The notes beneath the pieces are model-generated. The model made no database searches, was not told the DNA's origin, and saw nothing but the letters and a program-made list of their open reading frames with translations. This document shows, one piece after another, positions 46,901 through 54,382 of a DNA stretch of 64,000 nt (position 1 is the stretch's first letter; the number at the start of each line of letters is the position of its first letter). Both the position numbers and the translations under genes were made by a program. The DNA lies in assembly GCA_028285685.1 (NCBI GenBank), contig JANQOR010000038.1:124001-188000 (forward strand), in the 5' to 3' direction. The stretch comes from Cyclobacteriaceae bacterium (lineage in GTDB: Bacteria; Bacteroidota; Bacteroidia; Cytophagales; Cyclobacteriaceae).

Positions 46901-47360
46901 AGAAGTTGGTTTGACCTAAGATGATCCGTTCAAATTGCTTGAGTTTCCTTTCCCAATCTTTGTCTCGTTTTCCGACCACCTCCACCGCTTCCAATGATCG
47001 AATATCCGGGCTAAGCTTGATGTTAAAATTTCCTATGTTGGAATCGTTGATTACAACTCGTTTCTGAAATGTTCTATATCCTATGAAAGAGGCAACTAGG
47101 TCATATTCACCTTTGAGAATTTCGGTCAAGTTGAAGTTTCCGTTTACATCTGATGTAATGCCTTTCAGTGACTGTGAGAAGTATATATTACAAAAGGGTA
47201 AAGGCTCCCCAGTCGAGGCATCTGTCACTTTTCCGGAAATGGTGTAGCTGTCATCTTGAGTTTGTCCATAGGAAGCCCCGGGGAACACGCAGACTAATAT
47301 CACCAGCAAAAAAAGTGAGCATACCTTTATTGGATGGGTAAGTGGATGTCCTTTGTCCAT
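43941..47360 (-). CDS. Large surface protein with macroglobulin-like and TonB-plug domains
   Basis: An 1139-residue exported protein with a signal peptide (about 1-32). In order: a carboxypeptidase-D-like domain (about 40-125, ISGKVTDASTGEPLPFCNI), a unique region, an MG2-like macroglobulin domain (about 385-480, FVRTDKESYYAGETVWMRTY), further beta-sandwich regions, and a TonB plug domain near 935-1060 (IDDVPV-like NNVPVDDEQVMSISPSEIESIE, broken here by position). There is no beta-barrel, so it is not a transporter by itself. Related proteins occur in Bacteroidota without a proven role. Confidence 0.8.
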   Translation of the reverse strand: MDKGHPLTHPIKVCSLFLLVILVCVFPGASYGQTQDDSYTISGKVTDASTGEPLPFCNIYFSQSLKGITSDVNGNFNLTEILKGEYDLVASFIGYRTFQKRVVINDSNIGNFNIKLSPDIRSLEAVEVVGKRDKDWERKLKQFERIILGQTNFSKQCEIKNPWVITFKGDKSNFNAHASQPIEIENNALGFNVKLDLNRFQKLKEVFEFNGYFHFVQQQPKSVFDLEKWKANRVIAYNGSIPHFFKTAINGNWRESGYTVESVSPASGNQKIKPDLRPRGNEWLFYGKGPVQINYHLEYHEGESQSSMIASRDNQPLRLTSHGVPKDPTSFAISGYLTLEGVSTLLPLEYLRFDDEFFKQQVTTDTEVTASFDKAFDAYEKWNPEKLFVRTDKESYYAGETVWMRTYLMNAISHLPVNVPSLIHLQLLNIDGETLFHHRLNSVNGGASANFNLVETLTEGDYLIRAFTDRMSSRDLASNFRRVIHVTGFTGDVQTTPDSKPNLEFFPEGGDLIDGIETTIGFRYNRTFFNGTLFEDEKELLQLVPQSNGMGLFQLNPTVEKRYYVKVEGVAKEFDLPRVLSEGATISTETNSNDLDIRVKVSDDYKKADLYLLIHNKGQTVYFKKLNSSRSEVPVEIYWDDLKPGINHLTLFDFGKRPLAERLVYKAGSNEPSISVDLDKTDYASREKVTFEISSLLESSDTLFTDLSISVLDLDQASQAPGIISYVDVISDLGINIPAQGAFQFEGDFAKFSDLYMLIYSWRRFAWKDFLTNSYDSLDFSPPGIAMEGSVLRENGKPYKNININLLNRATGSVNLASVESNGYFVFENLDIETSDTLVLNLNNPNGRVVNPILKIDSGVNRSEDYSWNHLLDYNPIDNSKDEADELAFQRTLTLNLDDYQLLDEVEISSRRLDIDVDPRIGILGKGNYSVTAKEVVGHETFHHIYDYVRSVPGVNVIRSPAGNNSTVNPHIQRILIRGPKTFNSTQWARILLNNVPVDDEQVMSISPSEIESIEVYTGTRAAAFGARGAQGIVAFFTKRSESTGEATSDQFIKSFTYKNAFYTPNTFQSPDYSTLKVDVDYKDLRNTVYWNPDVSFSNFDKAELEFYTSDRATDLLIDIQGITQNGKLIHEQKIISVK

Positions 47361-47502
47361 AGCGCTATTTAATACATGAATAGCTTATGGATTCCTCTTC
47401 ATAAGCTGGTAGTAAAATAACAAGATAGGTTTGAAGAACCTGCATCGCTAATGACCAATGACTTTATGAGTTTTGGTTCGTACTTAAGATTTGCAAACTA
47501 GA

Positions 47503-48108
47503 TCAAGAGTGCCTGAGATTTTCCTTATGTTTTTTTCGTATTCGACTAAGTGACTGGGGCTTGATATTCAAGTATGAGGCGATCAGATAATGCGGAATAT
47601 CATCTAGGATCGTCGGAACGTTTCTTATGAGGTCAAGGTACCTCTCCTCCGCGGTGGTGCTATGTAGATTGTAGATCTGCGTGAGAGTGCCCACATATGA
47701 TTTTTGAATTGCAATTCGGAAGTAACGTTCGTAGATGGGAAACTCCTTCGTAATGAAATCAAAGGTTTCATGATTGAGTAGAAGCAACTCCGTCGGCTTA
47801 TAGGTGATGATGTTTAGAAAGGAAGGTTGATGTGAGAAAAAACTATATATATCGCCCATCCACCAGCCTGTGCATCTTATTTGTAATACATGACGATTTC
47901 CGTTTTCATCCGCTCGGAAGTTTACCATTAGTCCCTCGTTGATAAATGGCAAATAGCGAATGACCTGACCCGATTGCAACAGAAATTCTTTTTTCGCCAG
48001 CCTCTTGACTATCAATCGCTCTTCGAGCGCCAAATATTCCTCATCAGAAAGCTTGACATTGGAATTTAATGCTTTATGGAAGTTTGGATATTTGATTTCT
48101 GCATTCAT
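47503..48108 (-). CDS. Crp/Fnr-family transcriptional regulator
   Basis: A 201-residue protein with a cyclic-nucleotide-binding-like domain (about 25-115) and a C-terminal helix-turn-helix (about 165-195, [23 protein letters not shown]). No cysteine set for an Fnr iron-sulfur cluster is present, and the cAMP-binding arginine motif is not clear. It is transcribed away from the CDGSH gene and may control it. Confidence 0.87.
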   Translation of the reverse strand: MNAEIKYPNFHKALNSNVKLSDEEYLALEERLIVKRLAKKEFLLQSGQVIRYLPFINEGLMVNFRADENGNRHVLQIRCTGWWMGDIYSFFSHQPSFLNIITYKPTELLLLNHETFDFITKEFPIYERYFRIAIQKSYVGTLTQIYNLHSTTAEERYLDLIRNVPTILDDIPHYLIASYLNIKPQSLSRIRKKHKENLRHS

Positions 48109-48212
48109 CGCGCCACTTAATTTAAATATTTTTAGACATGACGATCATTAACATAGGTGAATGGAATTCACATTTCGTAGAAGTAGAATTGTACTGATAA
48201 CTTAAGATCAAA

Positions 48213-48848
48213 ATGGATTCTAAAAACAAACCCAGCATTTCTCCGCTTAAGAATGGACCTTATCTTGTCAAAGGCTTAGAGAACTTCGCCAACCGCCGCG
48301 GACCTGTTGAACCTAAAGAAACGATGGCCCTGTGCAGGTGTGGTGGGTCTGGCAATAAACCATTTTGTGATGGCACACATGAGAAAAATGGTTTTTCATC
48401 GGACAAGCTGGATGGAAGAGTAGAAGATAAAAGAGAGAATTACCGTGGAAAGGAAATTACTATTCATGATAACAGAGGCATATGTGCTCATGCCGGACGG
48501 TGCACGGACGGACTTGCTGCGGTCTTTCATTTAAACGAAGAACCTTGGATTCATCCTGATTCAGCGAGTCCAGAAGAAATAATTGCGACTATTAATAAAT
48601 GTCCGTCTGGGGCTCTGAGTTACACCATCAGGGATCAAGAGCACCGTAATCGACCCGGCGAACCTTCTATTTTCATTGCGCCGAATGGCCCTTATGTTGT
48701 ATCAGGCGGCCCTGATCTAGTTGACACAGAGCGTGGTGAAGGGGCATCAGAGGAGCACTTCACAATGTGTCGGTGTGGAGGTTCCAAAAACAAGCCTTTT
48801 TGTGATGGCTCCCACTGGTACAATAAATTCCAGGACGATAAGAATTGA
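48213..48848 (+). CDS. Iron-sulfur protein with two CDGSH domains around a divergent 4Fe-4S domain
   Basis: A 211-residue protein. The first CDGSH motif has Cys41, Cys43, Cys52 and His56, and the second has Cys186, Cys188, Cys197 and His201; each fits a 2Fe-2S cluster with three Cys and one His. Between them, NRGICAHAGRC (Cys91, Cys97) and NKCPSGAL (Cys130) match the divergent mono-cluster domain Fer4_19. Such proteins are thought to act in redox or cluster transfer. The gene stands alone, divergent from a Crp-like regulator. Confidence 0.9.
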   Translation: MDSKNKPSISPLKNGPYLVKGLENFANRRGPVEPKETMALCRCGGSGNKPFCDGTHEKNGFSSDKLDGRVEDKRENYRGKEITIHDNRGICAHAGRCTDGLAAVFHLNEEPWIHPDSASPEEIIATINKCPSGALSYTIRDQEHRNRPGEPSIFIAPNGPYVVSGGPDLVDTERGEGASEEHFTMCRCGGSKNKPFCDGSHWYNKFQDDKN

Positions 48849-48941
48849 TCGGACTCAAAGATGTACTCTATTTGCTAAAAAGTCTCAGATTGTTGCATGC
48901 TGACCTAGCAACCTGCTTTATGTGGCAATGATTATGATAAA

Positions 48942-49010
48942 TGGTTTGTCACCTTAGCCACGAAATCCAGCTGTAAATTATTAGAAGTTTAATGAAGTTG
49001 TGACAAACCA
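48942..49010. repeat. 11-bp inverted repeat between convergent genes
   Basis: TGGTTTGTCAC (48942-48952) and GTGACAAACCA (49000-49010) are perfect inverted copies 47 nt apart, in the gap between the CDGSH gene and the NarL-type regulator. There is no T tract, so it is not a standard terminator. Confidence 0.5.
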
Positions 49011-49042
49011 CATCGGCCTAGAGAAATGTGCCTGAAACTTCG

Positions 49043-49732
49043 TTAACTAAGACTGACGATTTCATGTTTCAGAGCGTACAGAACAAGTCCAGCGACGTTT
49101 CTTGAGCCAGTCTTACCAAGTAGATTGTTGCGGTGTCCATTGACGGTCTTCATACTTATGAAGAGTGTTTCTGCGATTTCTTCAGTTGTCATTTGTTGGC
49201 AGACTAGCTGAAGTACCTCGATTTCGCGTTTGGTCAGAGGGCCTGGATACATTTTGGAAATTTCTGGTTTGCCATCTTTTTGACTCATCCTTTTTTGGAT
49301 TGCAACCAGCGTTCGATGATTTATGTAAGAGCCCTTTTCATGAACAGACACAATTGCATCGTAAACCTCGTCGGGATCACTGTCTTTCACAAGGTAACCA
49401 TGAGCGCCACGCTCAATAAGCTCGGCTATGAAGCTTTCATCGTCATGCACAGAAAGAATAAGAATCTTTATGTCAGGATAATTTTGTATAACCGCATCAG
49501 TCACAGCAATTCCATCAAATTCTTTATCGTCTTTTGCCGGAAGTGATAAGTCAACAAGCAAAACGTCAGGAACATTTGTTGTGGCTTGCAATTTTTCGAG
49601 TACCGAAAAGCCATCTTGAGATTCGAACACGACTTCAAAGTCTACCCACGAGGAAAGGAGCGACTTCAGACCCTCTCTAAAGAGCAGCTGATCTTCAACC
49701 AAACCGATACGTATCTTTTTACTCATAATCAT
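49043..49732 (-). CDS. NarL/LuxR-family response regulator
   Basis: A 229-residue regulator: receiver domain with phospho-acceptor Asp61 in VLLVDLSLP, and LuxR helix-turn-helix near residues 168-225 (LTKREIEVLQLVCQQMTTEE, broken, then ISMKTVNGHRNNLLGKTG). It overlaps the kinase stop by 14 nt; the ATG two codons later is an alternative start. It is the final gene of a four-gene operon. Confidence 0.92.
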   Translation of the reverse strand: MIMSKKIRIGLVEDQLLFREGLKSLLSSWVDFEVVFESQDGFSVLEKLQATTNVPDVLLVDLSLPAKDDKEFDGIAVTDAVIQNYPDIKILILSVHDDESFIAELIERGAHGYLVKDSDPDEVYDAIVSVHEKGSYINHRTLVAIQKRMSQKDGKPEISKMYPGPLTKREIEVLQLVCQQMTTEEIAETLFISMKTVNGHRNNLLGKTGSRNVAGLVLYALKHEIVSLS

Positions 49733-50522
49733 CTGACTGCTTTAATGGAATCACGACCTTTGAATTAAATCCATCGCCATTGAACACTTCAATAGTTCCT
49801 CCTAAAGCGTTGGATCTGGCTTCTACATTTCTTAGGCCGATGCCAGAAAAATCTTTTACATTCATCCCTTCACCATTGTCACGATAGGTCAATTCCACCT
49901 GACTGTGCGCTGATCTTGAGAGATTTACCAGAACTTCTGTAGCATTGGCATGTTTCATGGTATTTTGGATAAATTCTAGCGTAATACGATAAAGTCCAAG
50001 TTCTATATTCCATGGCATTCTGCCGATTGAACTAGATATTTTCAGTTTAATCTTTGGACCTGTCCCTTCGTTTACTTGATCCACAATGGACGTTAGTGTT
50101 TTAACGAGCCCCAATGATTCCAGCTGTACAGGCATCAACCTGTGACTTATTTCTCTAACAGAGGTTATCGAAGATTCAACAATTTTCAAAACAGTTTGTA
50201 TGGATGAGATATACTTTTCGCTTCCTACTAGTTCCTCCTGGAGTCTGACTAGTTGCATCCTGGCAATCGACAAGGAGGCGCCCATTTCGTCATGCAGATC
50301 TCTAGCAATTCGCTTTCTTTCGGTTTCTTGTACTCCGATACTTGACTTTAACAATTCTTGCTGATGTGAACGCTTAATTTCCTCCTGAGTCAATTTCTGC
50401 TTAAACAGATTTTTCTGAAAATGCTGATTTAGCAAAAACACTCCAATGGCGATAATAAAGACAATCACTACGAGTGGTAATAAAACCCTCAGGAAATCCA
50501 TGTCCTGCATTGCCTCCATCAT
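49719..50522 (-). CDS. NarX/DesK-type sensor histidine kinase
   Basis: A 267-residue kinase with one membrane segment (about 9-32), a coiled coil, the HisKA_3 box ERKRIARDLHDEMGASLS, and a HATPase domain (TLEFIQNTMKHANA, DNGEGMNV, GIGLRNVEARSNALGG). I place the start at 50522, where its ATG overlaps the previous stop as ATGA; a longer reading from 50564 would lie inside the previous gene. It lacks a sensory domain, so the membrane protein upstream may sense the signal. Confidence 0.9.
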   Translation of the reverse strand: MMEAMQDMDFLRVLLPLVVIVFIIAIGVFLLNQHFQKNLFKQKLTQEEIKRSHQQELLKSSIGVQETERKRIARDLHDEMGASLSIARMQLVRLQEELVGSEKYISSIQTVLKIVESSITSVREISHRLMPVQLESLGLVKTLTSIVDQVNEGTGPKIKLKISSSIGRMPWNIELGLYRITLEFIQNTMKHANATEVLVNLSRSAHSQVELTYRDNGEGMNVKDFSGIGLRNVEARSNALGGTIEVFNGDGFNSKVVIPLKQSDDYE

Positions 50523-51178
50523 GGTGCTTTTTGAGGATTTTTCCATAAGCCGATAAAAAAACAAGCATACATTGTTGTAGAAAACAGCATGTGTAGTGCC
50601 CAGGTATACTGGTTTAATAGGACTGGGAAATTTTCAGTGAAGAAATTACTAAAATAGAAGATCAGAAGGCTGGATAGGTAGTAGATAAATAGGCCTGAAT
50701 TGATCCAGTTTAGGCTTTTGATCAAACTTGGTCTCTTGTCTCGGACGATATCGTTCAAAAACAATATGAATGTCGATAAGGACAAAATGATGATGAGAAT
50801 GGATTGAACTACAAGAGCGTTTGAGTTGAAGGAATAAATGCTTTGATAGAAAATGGAGTTTACCACGGTTAAGACCGTGAAGAGAGCCGCACCACCCCAG
50901 ATTATTTTCTTACTGACAAACTCCTGCAGTACAGAGGAATAAAACCAGCAGATAATCAAAAATCCCGCGGCAACATAAAAATGCAGCAACGGGAAGTTAT
51001 TGATTTTTTGAAACCATAGAACTTTGGAGACAAGTTCTGTAAGGCCAGATAGGAAAATAAAGAATGAAAAGATCTTCAACTCATTGACCAACCTCTTAAA
51101 AACAAATGCATTGTATACAGCGGTTATCAGTACGGGAACTGATGCGTATTTGTTAATGAAGGCAATGACCTCATCCAT
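50519..51178 (-). CDS. Seven-helix-like membrane protein, possible sensor
   Basis: A 219-residue protein made almost entirely of hydrophobic segments (about seven: near 10-27, 35-55, 65-80, 90-108, 120-140, 155-175, 190-212). The ATG at 51178 follows the lipoprotein stop after 1 nt. No family is recognised. Its coupling by ATGA to a sensor-less kinase suggests it is the sensing partner, as an inference from context only. Confidence 0.7.
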   Translation of the reverse strand: MDEVIAFINKYASVPVLITAVYNAFVFKRLVNELKIFSFFIFLSGLTELVSKVLWFQKINNFPLLHFYVAAGFLIICWFYSSVLQEFVSKKIIWGGAALFTVLTVVNSIFYQSIYSFNSNALVVQSILIIILSLSTFILFLNDIVRDKRPSLIKSLNWINSGLFIYYLSSLLIFYFSNFFTENFPVLLNQYTWALHMLFSTTMYACFFIGLWKNPQKAP

Positions 51179-51179
51179 A

Positions 51180-51701
51180 TCAGCGGGGTCCCACCACCCC
51201 TTCACCTTCTGGACATGTTGTTGGACAAGGAGAGGTAAAGTCTAACATGTATTCTCCGTCATCGCCCAATCCATCATATTCTCCGCTCAAAATCACGTCT
51301 TTACCTGCAATTGGAGGTTTGCTGCTGAGCTTAGCGCCTTCTACTGGGGTGAGATACAACTTGAATGTGCTGTCCTGACTAAGACCTAAGTACATTCTCA
51401 CATGCTTGAATTTTGCCTGAATTGGATTCTCAACAGGCATACCCATGGCTTCAAGTAAATCAACAGATCTTATTGTCCAGGCCTTTACCGGTGTTTTAGT
51501 GAAGATCTCTTTTGATATGTCGTCATAGCGGGTAATGTTCTCTTTGGCTTTTGTAAACGACACAGCATACATTGTTTTTCCCGTATCTCCATTATCTGGA
51601 TTGGTACTTACGGGCGATTGCTGGCTGTCGTTGGTAGTAGCTTGACATGCTGTCAATAAAATCGCAAGCCAGCTTAAGGAGACTTTAAATGTTTTTTTCA
51701 T
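51180..51701 (-). CDS. Lipoprotein of unknown function
   Basis: A 173-residue protein with a lipoprotein signal (lipobox LLTAC, Cys19), a linker rich in Ser, Asn and Gln, and a domain with no recognised family. It ends with a Cys-containing tail (SPCPTTCPEGEG). It is the first gene of the operon with the membrane protein, kinase and NarL-type regulator. A 276-nt gap upstream of it holds no gene. Confidence 0.75.
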   Translation of the reverse strand: MKKTFKVSLSWLAILLTACQATTNDSQQSPVSTNPDNGDTGKTMYAVSFTKAKENITRYDDISKEIFTKTPVKAWTIRSVDLLEAMGMPVENPIQAKFKHVRMYLGLSQDSTFKLYLTPVEGAKLSSKPPIAGKDVILSGEYDGLGDDGEYMLDFTSPCPTTCPEGEGVVGPR

Positions 51702-51977
51702 AACGGTAGGTTTTTATTTTCAGACAATATTAATGTGCGAAAATAGAAAATAGCATATACTGTCCTTATAATCAGGTAGATGTATGTGTGAAAAAAGTAA
51801 AAACAGGTAATTATACTTGGTTTTCAAAAGGGGCACTTATCCTCTGGAAATAGCCCAAACCTCTCTCGAATTTTACCTTACTGATATCAGAAACTGGTGG
51901 AGTCCAGAGTCCACATTAAAAAACGGGGCGACTTCCGAAAAGCCATATGAGTAGGAAATCCATTAAATCAATGAAAA

Positions 51978-52352
51978 ATGGCACATATTAATGTTCTTGT
52001 AAATGATGAAAATGATCTTTTCACTGTTCAATTAGATTCAGGGAATGGTTTCACTGAATTGATTGTAGATGGTCAATCTCGAGGGTTGGAATACTCACAA
52101 ACTTCCGCGGGACCGCTTCAATTTATCGCTAAAGCCACCAATATAAATATCATTAATCCCGAATCAGTTATGTATTTGCAAAATCAGGCCGGGACTAAGA
52201 CCTATGTTTGTGTGATTGGGTACACCGGAGATACAGCAGATCAAGCTCTAAATTGTATCGTCACGACATTTGACGTAAAGTTTCGAGATGCACAGCCAGG
52301 TCCGATTGGTTTCAGTCAAGGTAACCTGACTGGAACGTTTGGAAATACATAA
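51978..52352 (+). CDS. Small hypothetical protein
   Basis: A 124-residue protein of mostly beta character, with no signal peptide and no recognised family. It begins AHINVLVNDENDLFTVQ and ends with a Gly/Asn/Thr tail. It is monocistronic, with a strong terminator 26 nt after its stop. Confidence 0.65.
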   Translation: MAHINVLVNDENDLFTVQLDSGNGFTELIVDGQSRGLEYSQTSAGPLQFIAKATNINIINPESVMYLQNQAGTKTYVCVIGYTGDTADQALNCIVTTFDVKFRDAQPGPIGFSQGNLTGTFGNT

Positions 52353-52377
52353 AGTGAATTGATGTTAAGTCCCATGT

Positions 52378-52406
52378 AAAGCTCCTCAAATGAGGAGCTT
52401 TTTTTT
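52378..52406 (+). terminator. Intrinsic terminator
   Basis: AAAGCTCCTC / GAGGAGCTTT with loop AAAT and a run of eight T residues in all. It isolates the small hypothetical gene from the sulfur operon downstream. Confidence 0.92.
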
Positions 52407-52518
52407 GCAACAAGAGTAGGGGCGTGGCCTGTCTTTAAGTATGATATCGAAATTTTCCATTTGACACCGTTCCGACACTTCCCATCTCTCCCCTACGTCA
52501 AATGTTAAAATCGCAAAA

Positions 52519-52548
52519 CTTGTATTTTAAATCTTTCGTCTATATTTG
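52519..52548 (+). promoter_or_regulatory. Promoter of the sulfur/methionine operon
   Basis: CTTG (52519-52522), 18 nt, then TATATTTG (52541-52548), matching the Bacteroidota consensus. Transcription would begin near 52555, about 25 nt before the riboswitch P1 helix. Confidence 0.75.
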
Positions 52549-52578
52549 CAACGATCAATTCTCCACGAGGCAGATTTG

Positions 52579-52684
52579 ATTTATAAAGAAGAGGTGAGAG
52601 ACAGGCTCTACGACCCTCTGGCAACCTACCAAAATGGCAAGGTGCCAATTCCTGACACCCGTAAATAATCGGGGAAATATAAAT
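52579..52684 (+). promoter_or_regulatory. SAM-I (S-box) riboswitch aptamer
   Basis: P1 is ATTTATA (52579-52585) with TATAAAT (52678-52684), perfect over 7 bp. The conserved core is in order: GAGGTGAGAGAC, the CCCTCTGGCAACC block, AAGGTGCCAATTCCTG in the P3/P4 junction, and a P4 hairpin CCCG/CGGG. These match the SAM-I family, which binds S-adenosylmethionine and lowers expression of methionine genes. The P1 3' strand ends 10 nt before the ATG of a Cys-rich short ORF. I see no U-tract terminator beside it, so it may act on translation of that ORF. Confidence 0.88.
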
Positions 52685-52693
52685 TATAGGATC

Positions 52694-52804
52694 ATGCAAA
52701 CATTCAAATTTTGTTTCCAGGTAAAGACCCAATCTTTATTTTCCATCAGGAAGAGAATTGCTAATCATTTCTGTTGTCAGATGTTCAATTGTTGTTGTTG
52801 CTAA
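52694..52804 (+). CDS. Polycysteine leader ORF of the sulfur operon
   Basis: A 36-residue ORF, ATG at 52694 to TAA at 52802-52804. It has seven Cys: one near the start, a CC pair, then four consecutive Cys codons (TGT TGT TGT TGC) immediately before the stop. It lies between a SAM-I riboswitch and the ferredoxin reductase gene. Runs of Cys codons at the end of a short upstream ORF are the hallmark of cysteine-responsive attenuators reported in mycobacteria, where ribosome stalling reports low charged tRNA-Cys. That role is inferred here. Confidence 0.8.
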   Translation: MQTFKFCFQVKTQSLFSIRKRIANHFCCQMFNCCCC

Positions 52805-52834
52805 CAATACACAATATCTGATTCCCACTATTTA

Positions 52835-52923
52835 GTTTTTTCAGGTACTGGTTTGATTGTTAAGGGAACTTCCTTAAACATATGAATCAAGCCTTCTTCT
52901 ATTAAACTCAGATCCTGAAAAAG
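52835..52923 (+). promoter_or_regulatory. Nested stem-loop structure after the polycysteine ORF
   Basis: Outer helix TTTTTTCAGG (52835-52844) with CCTGAAAAAG (52914-52923), 10 bp including one T-G. Inside it GGTTTGATT (52850-52858) pairs with AATCAAGCC (52885-52893), and TTAAGG with CCTTAA (52860-52865, 52872-52877). A pyrimidine run TTCTTCT follows the second helix. It is a probable expression platform for the leader; no canonical T tract is present, so the mode of action is unknown. Confidence 0.5.
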
Positions 52924-52966
52924 ATTGCAATAAGCTGATCAAGTCAACTACAATAAGAGGAAAGAG

Positions 52967-53002
52967 ATGAATAACCCAAATCAAGATTTAACTACTGAAT
53001 GA
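52967..53002 (+). CDS. 11-residue ORF coupled to the ferredoxin reductase gene
   Basis: ATG at 52967, preceded by a Shine-Dalgarno-like AGAGGAAAGAG, runs 11 codons to a TGA (53000-53002) that overlaps the reductase ATG (52999-53001). A good ribosome site before a tiny ORF, in a phylum that seldom uses them, suggests translational coupling. It contains no Cys or Met other than the start. Confidence 0.4.
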   Translation: MNNPNQDLTTE

Positions 53003-54060
53003 AAATAAAAATGATACAAACAGATGTTTTAATAATAGGTGCAGGTCCTGTAGGCTTGTTTACGGTTTTCGAAGCAGGACTACTCAATCTCAGATGCCAT
53101 TTAATTGATTCTTTGCCTTATCCAGGAGGTCAATGCGCTGAGATCTATCCTAAGAAACCGATCTTTGATATTCCCGCTTTTCCTGAAATTTTAGCTGGAG
53201 ATCTGGTTGACAACCTTCTGAAGCAGATCGAACCCTTCCAGCCGACTTATAGCTTGGGCGAAAGAGCAGAAACACTACAAAAGGGTGATGATGGTTATTT
53301 CACGGTAACCACCCAGGAAGGAACCTTGCATCAATCAAAAGTCGTCATTATAGCAGGAGGACTTGGTTCTTTCGAACCCCGAAAGCCACCCATTCCGGAA
53401 TTAGGCCAATTTGAGGACCGGGGTGTCGATTATTTCGTGCGAGATCCTGAAAAATACCGCAACAAAAAACTTGTGATTAGTGGTGGTGGTGATTCTGCGC
53501 TTGATTGGACCATTCACCTAGCTGATATCGCCCGGGAACTAACATTGATTCATCGAAGAAATGAATTTCGTGGTGCGCTTGATTCCGTCCGCAAGGTTCG
53601 CGATCTGGCGGAAGGCGGAAAAGTAACGCTCATTACCTCGGCAGAGGTGAACAAATTGAACGGCAATGGAAAACTGACAGGAGTCATTGTCAAGAGCGAA
53701 GATGTTGAACGGCAATTGCCCACAGATTATTTCATACCGCTGTTCGGCTTGCTTCCCAAGCTAGGGCCTATTGTCAATTGGGGACTCGAAATCGAAAAGA
53801 ATGCAATCAAGGTCAATAACGCATTGGATTACAGTACCAACATCCAGGGAGTTTACGCTGTAGGTGACGTGAACACTTATCCCGGAAAATTGAAACTGAT
53901 ACTGAGTGGATTTCATGAGACGACATTGGCTTTACAGTCGGCATATGAGCTCATCAATCCCGGAAAAAAACATGTGATGAAGTACACCACAGTCAATGGG
54001 ATCACAGGTTTTGATGGATCGAAGAAAGAAGCAAAAAGGGAAGAGGTAGTAGCAATATGA
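52999..54060 (+). CDS. Ferredoxin-NADP reductase, thioredoxin-reductase-like type
   Basis: FAD enzyme that moves electrons from NADPH to ferredoxin. It has 353 residues. FAD motif VLIIGAGPVGLFTVFEAG (about 9-26), PYPGGQCAEIYPKKPIFDIP, NADP motif VISGGGDSALDWTIHL (near residue 157), and VYAVGDVNTYPGKLKL. There is no CxxC active site, so it is not a thioredoxin reductase. It overlaps the ferredoxin gene by 4 nt, so the pair probably feeds electrons to the sulfite reductase downstream. Confidence 0.9.
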   Translation: MKIKMIQTDVLIIGAGPVGLFTVFEAGLLNLRCHLIDSLPYPGGQCAEIYPKKPIFDIPAFPEILAGDLVDNLLKQIEPFQPTYSLGERAETLQKGDDGYFTVTTQEGTLHQSKVVIIAGGLGSFEPRKPPIPELGQFEDRGVDYFVRDPEKYRNKKLVISGGGDSALDWTIHLADIARELTLIHRRNEFRGALDSVRKVRDLAEGGKVTLITSAEVNKLNGNGKLTGVIVKSEDVERQLPTDYFIPLFGLLPKLGPIVNWGLEIEKNAIKVNNALDYSTNIQGVYAVGDVNTYPGKLKLILSGFHETTLALQSAYELINPGKKHVMKYTTVNGITGFDGSKKEAKREEVVAI

Positions 54061-54380
54061 TCAAGATAAAGGTAAAAGATAGGGCGGGAGACCTACACGT
54101 ACTGGAGGGTCCAACAGATATGTCACTCAACCTGATGGAGCTGTGCAAGGCACACGAACTCCCGGTCCAGGGAACGTGTGGTGGAATGGCACTTTGTGCT
54201 TCATGTCAATGCTATGTGCTTTCTGATCATCCTCTAGTGGATAAAAGCGATGCTGAGGAAGACATGCTTGCCGTGGCATTCCATGTGAGGGAAAACAGCC
54301 GTCTCGGTTGTCAGATTCACCTGATTGAGGAATTGGACGGGTTAGAAATTGAGTTAGCACCAGACGAGTCATTAAACTGA
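54057..54380 (+). CDS. 2Fe-2S ferredoxin, adrenodoxin type
   Basis: A 107-residue ferredoxin with the cluster pattern Cys41-X5-Cys47-X2-Cys50 and the fourth ligand Cys85 in RLGCQIHL. This is the adrenodoxin/Isc-type spacing. Gene overlap with the reductase suggests a matched pair serving sulfite reduction. A plant-type ferredoxin is ruled out by the spacing. Confidence 0.92.
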   Translation: MIKIKVKDRAGDLHVLEGPTDMSLNLMELCKAHELPVQGTCGGMALCASCQCYVLSDHPLVDKSDAEEDMLAVAFHVRENSRLGCQIHLIEELDGLEIELAPDESLN

Positions 54381-54382
54381 AA

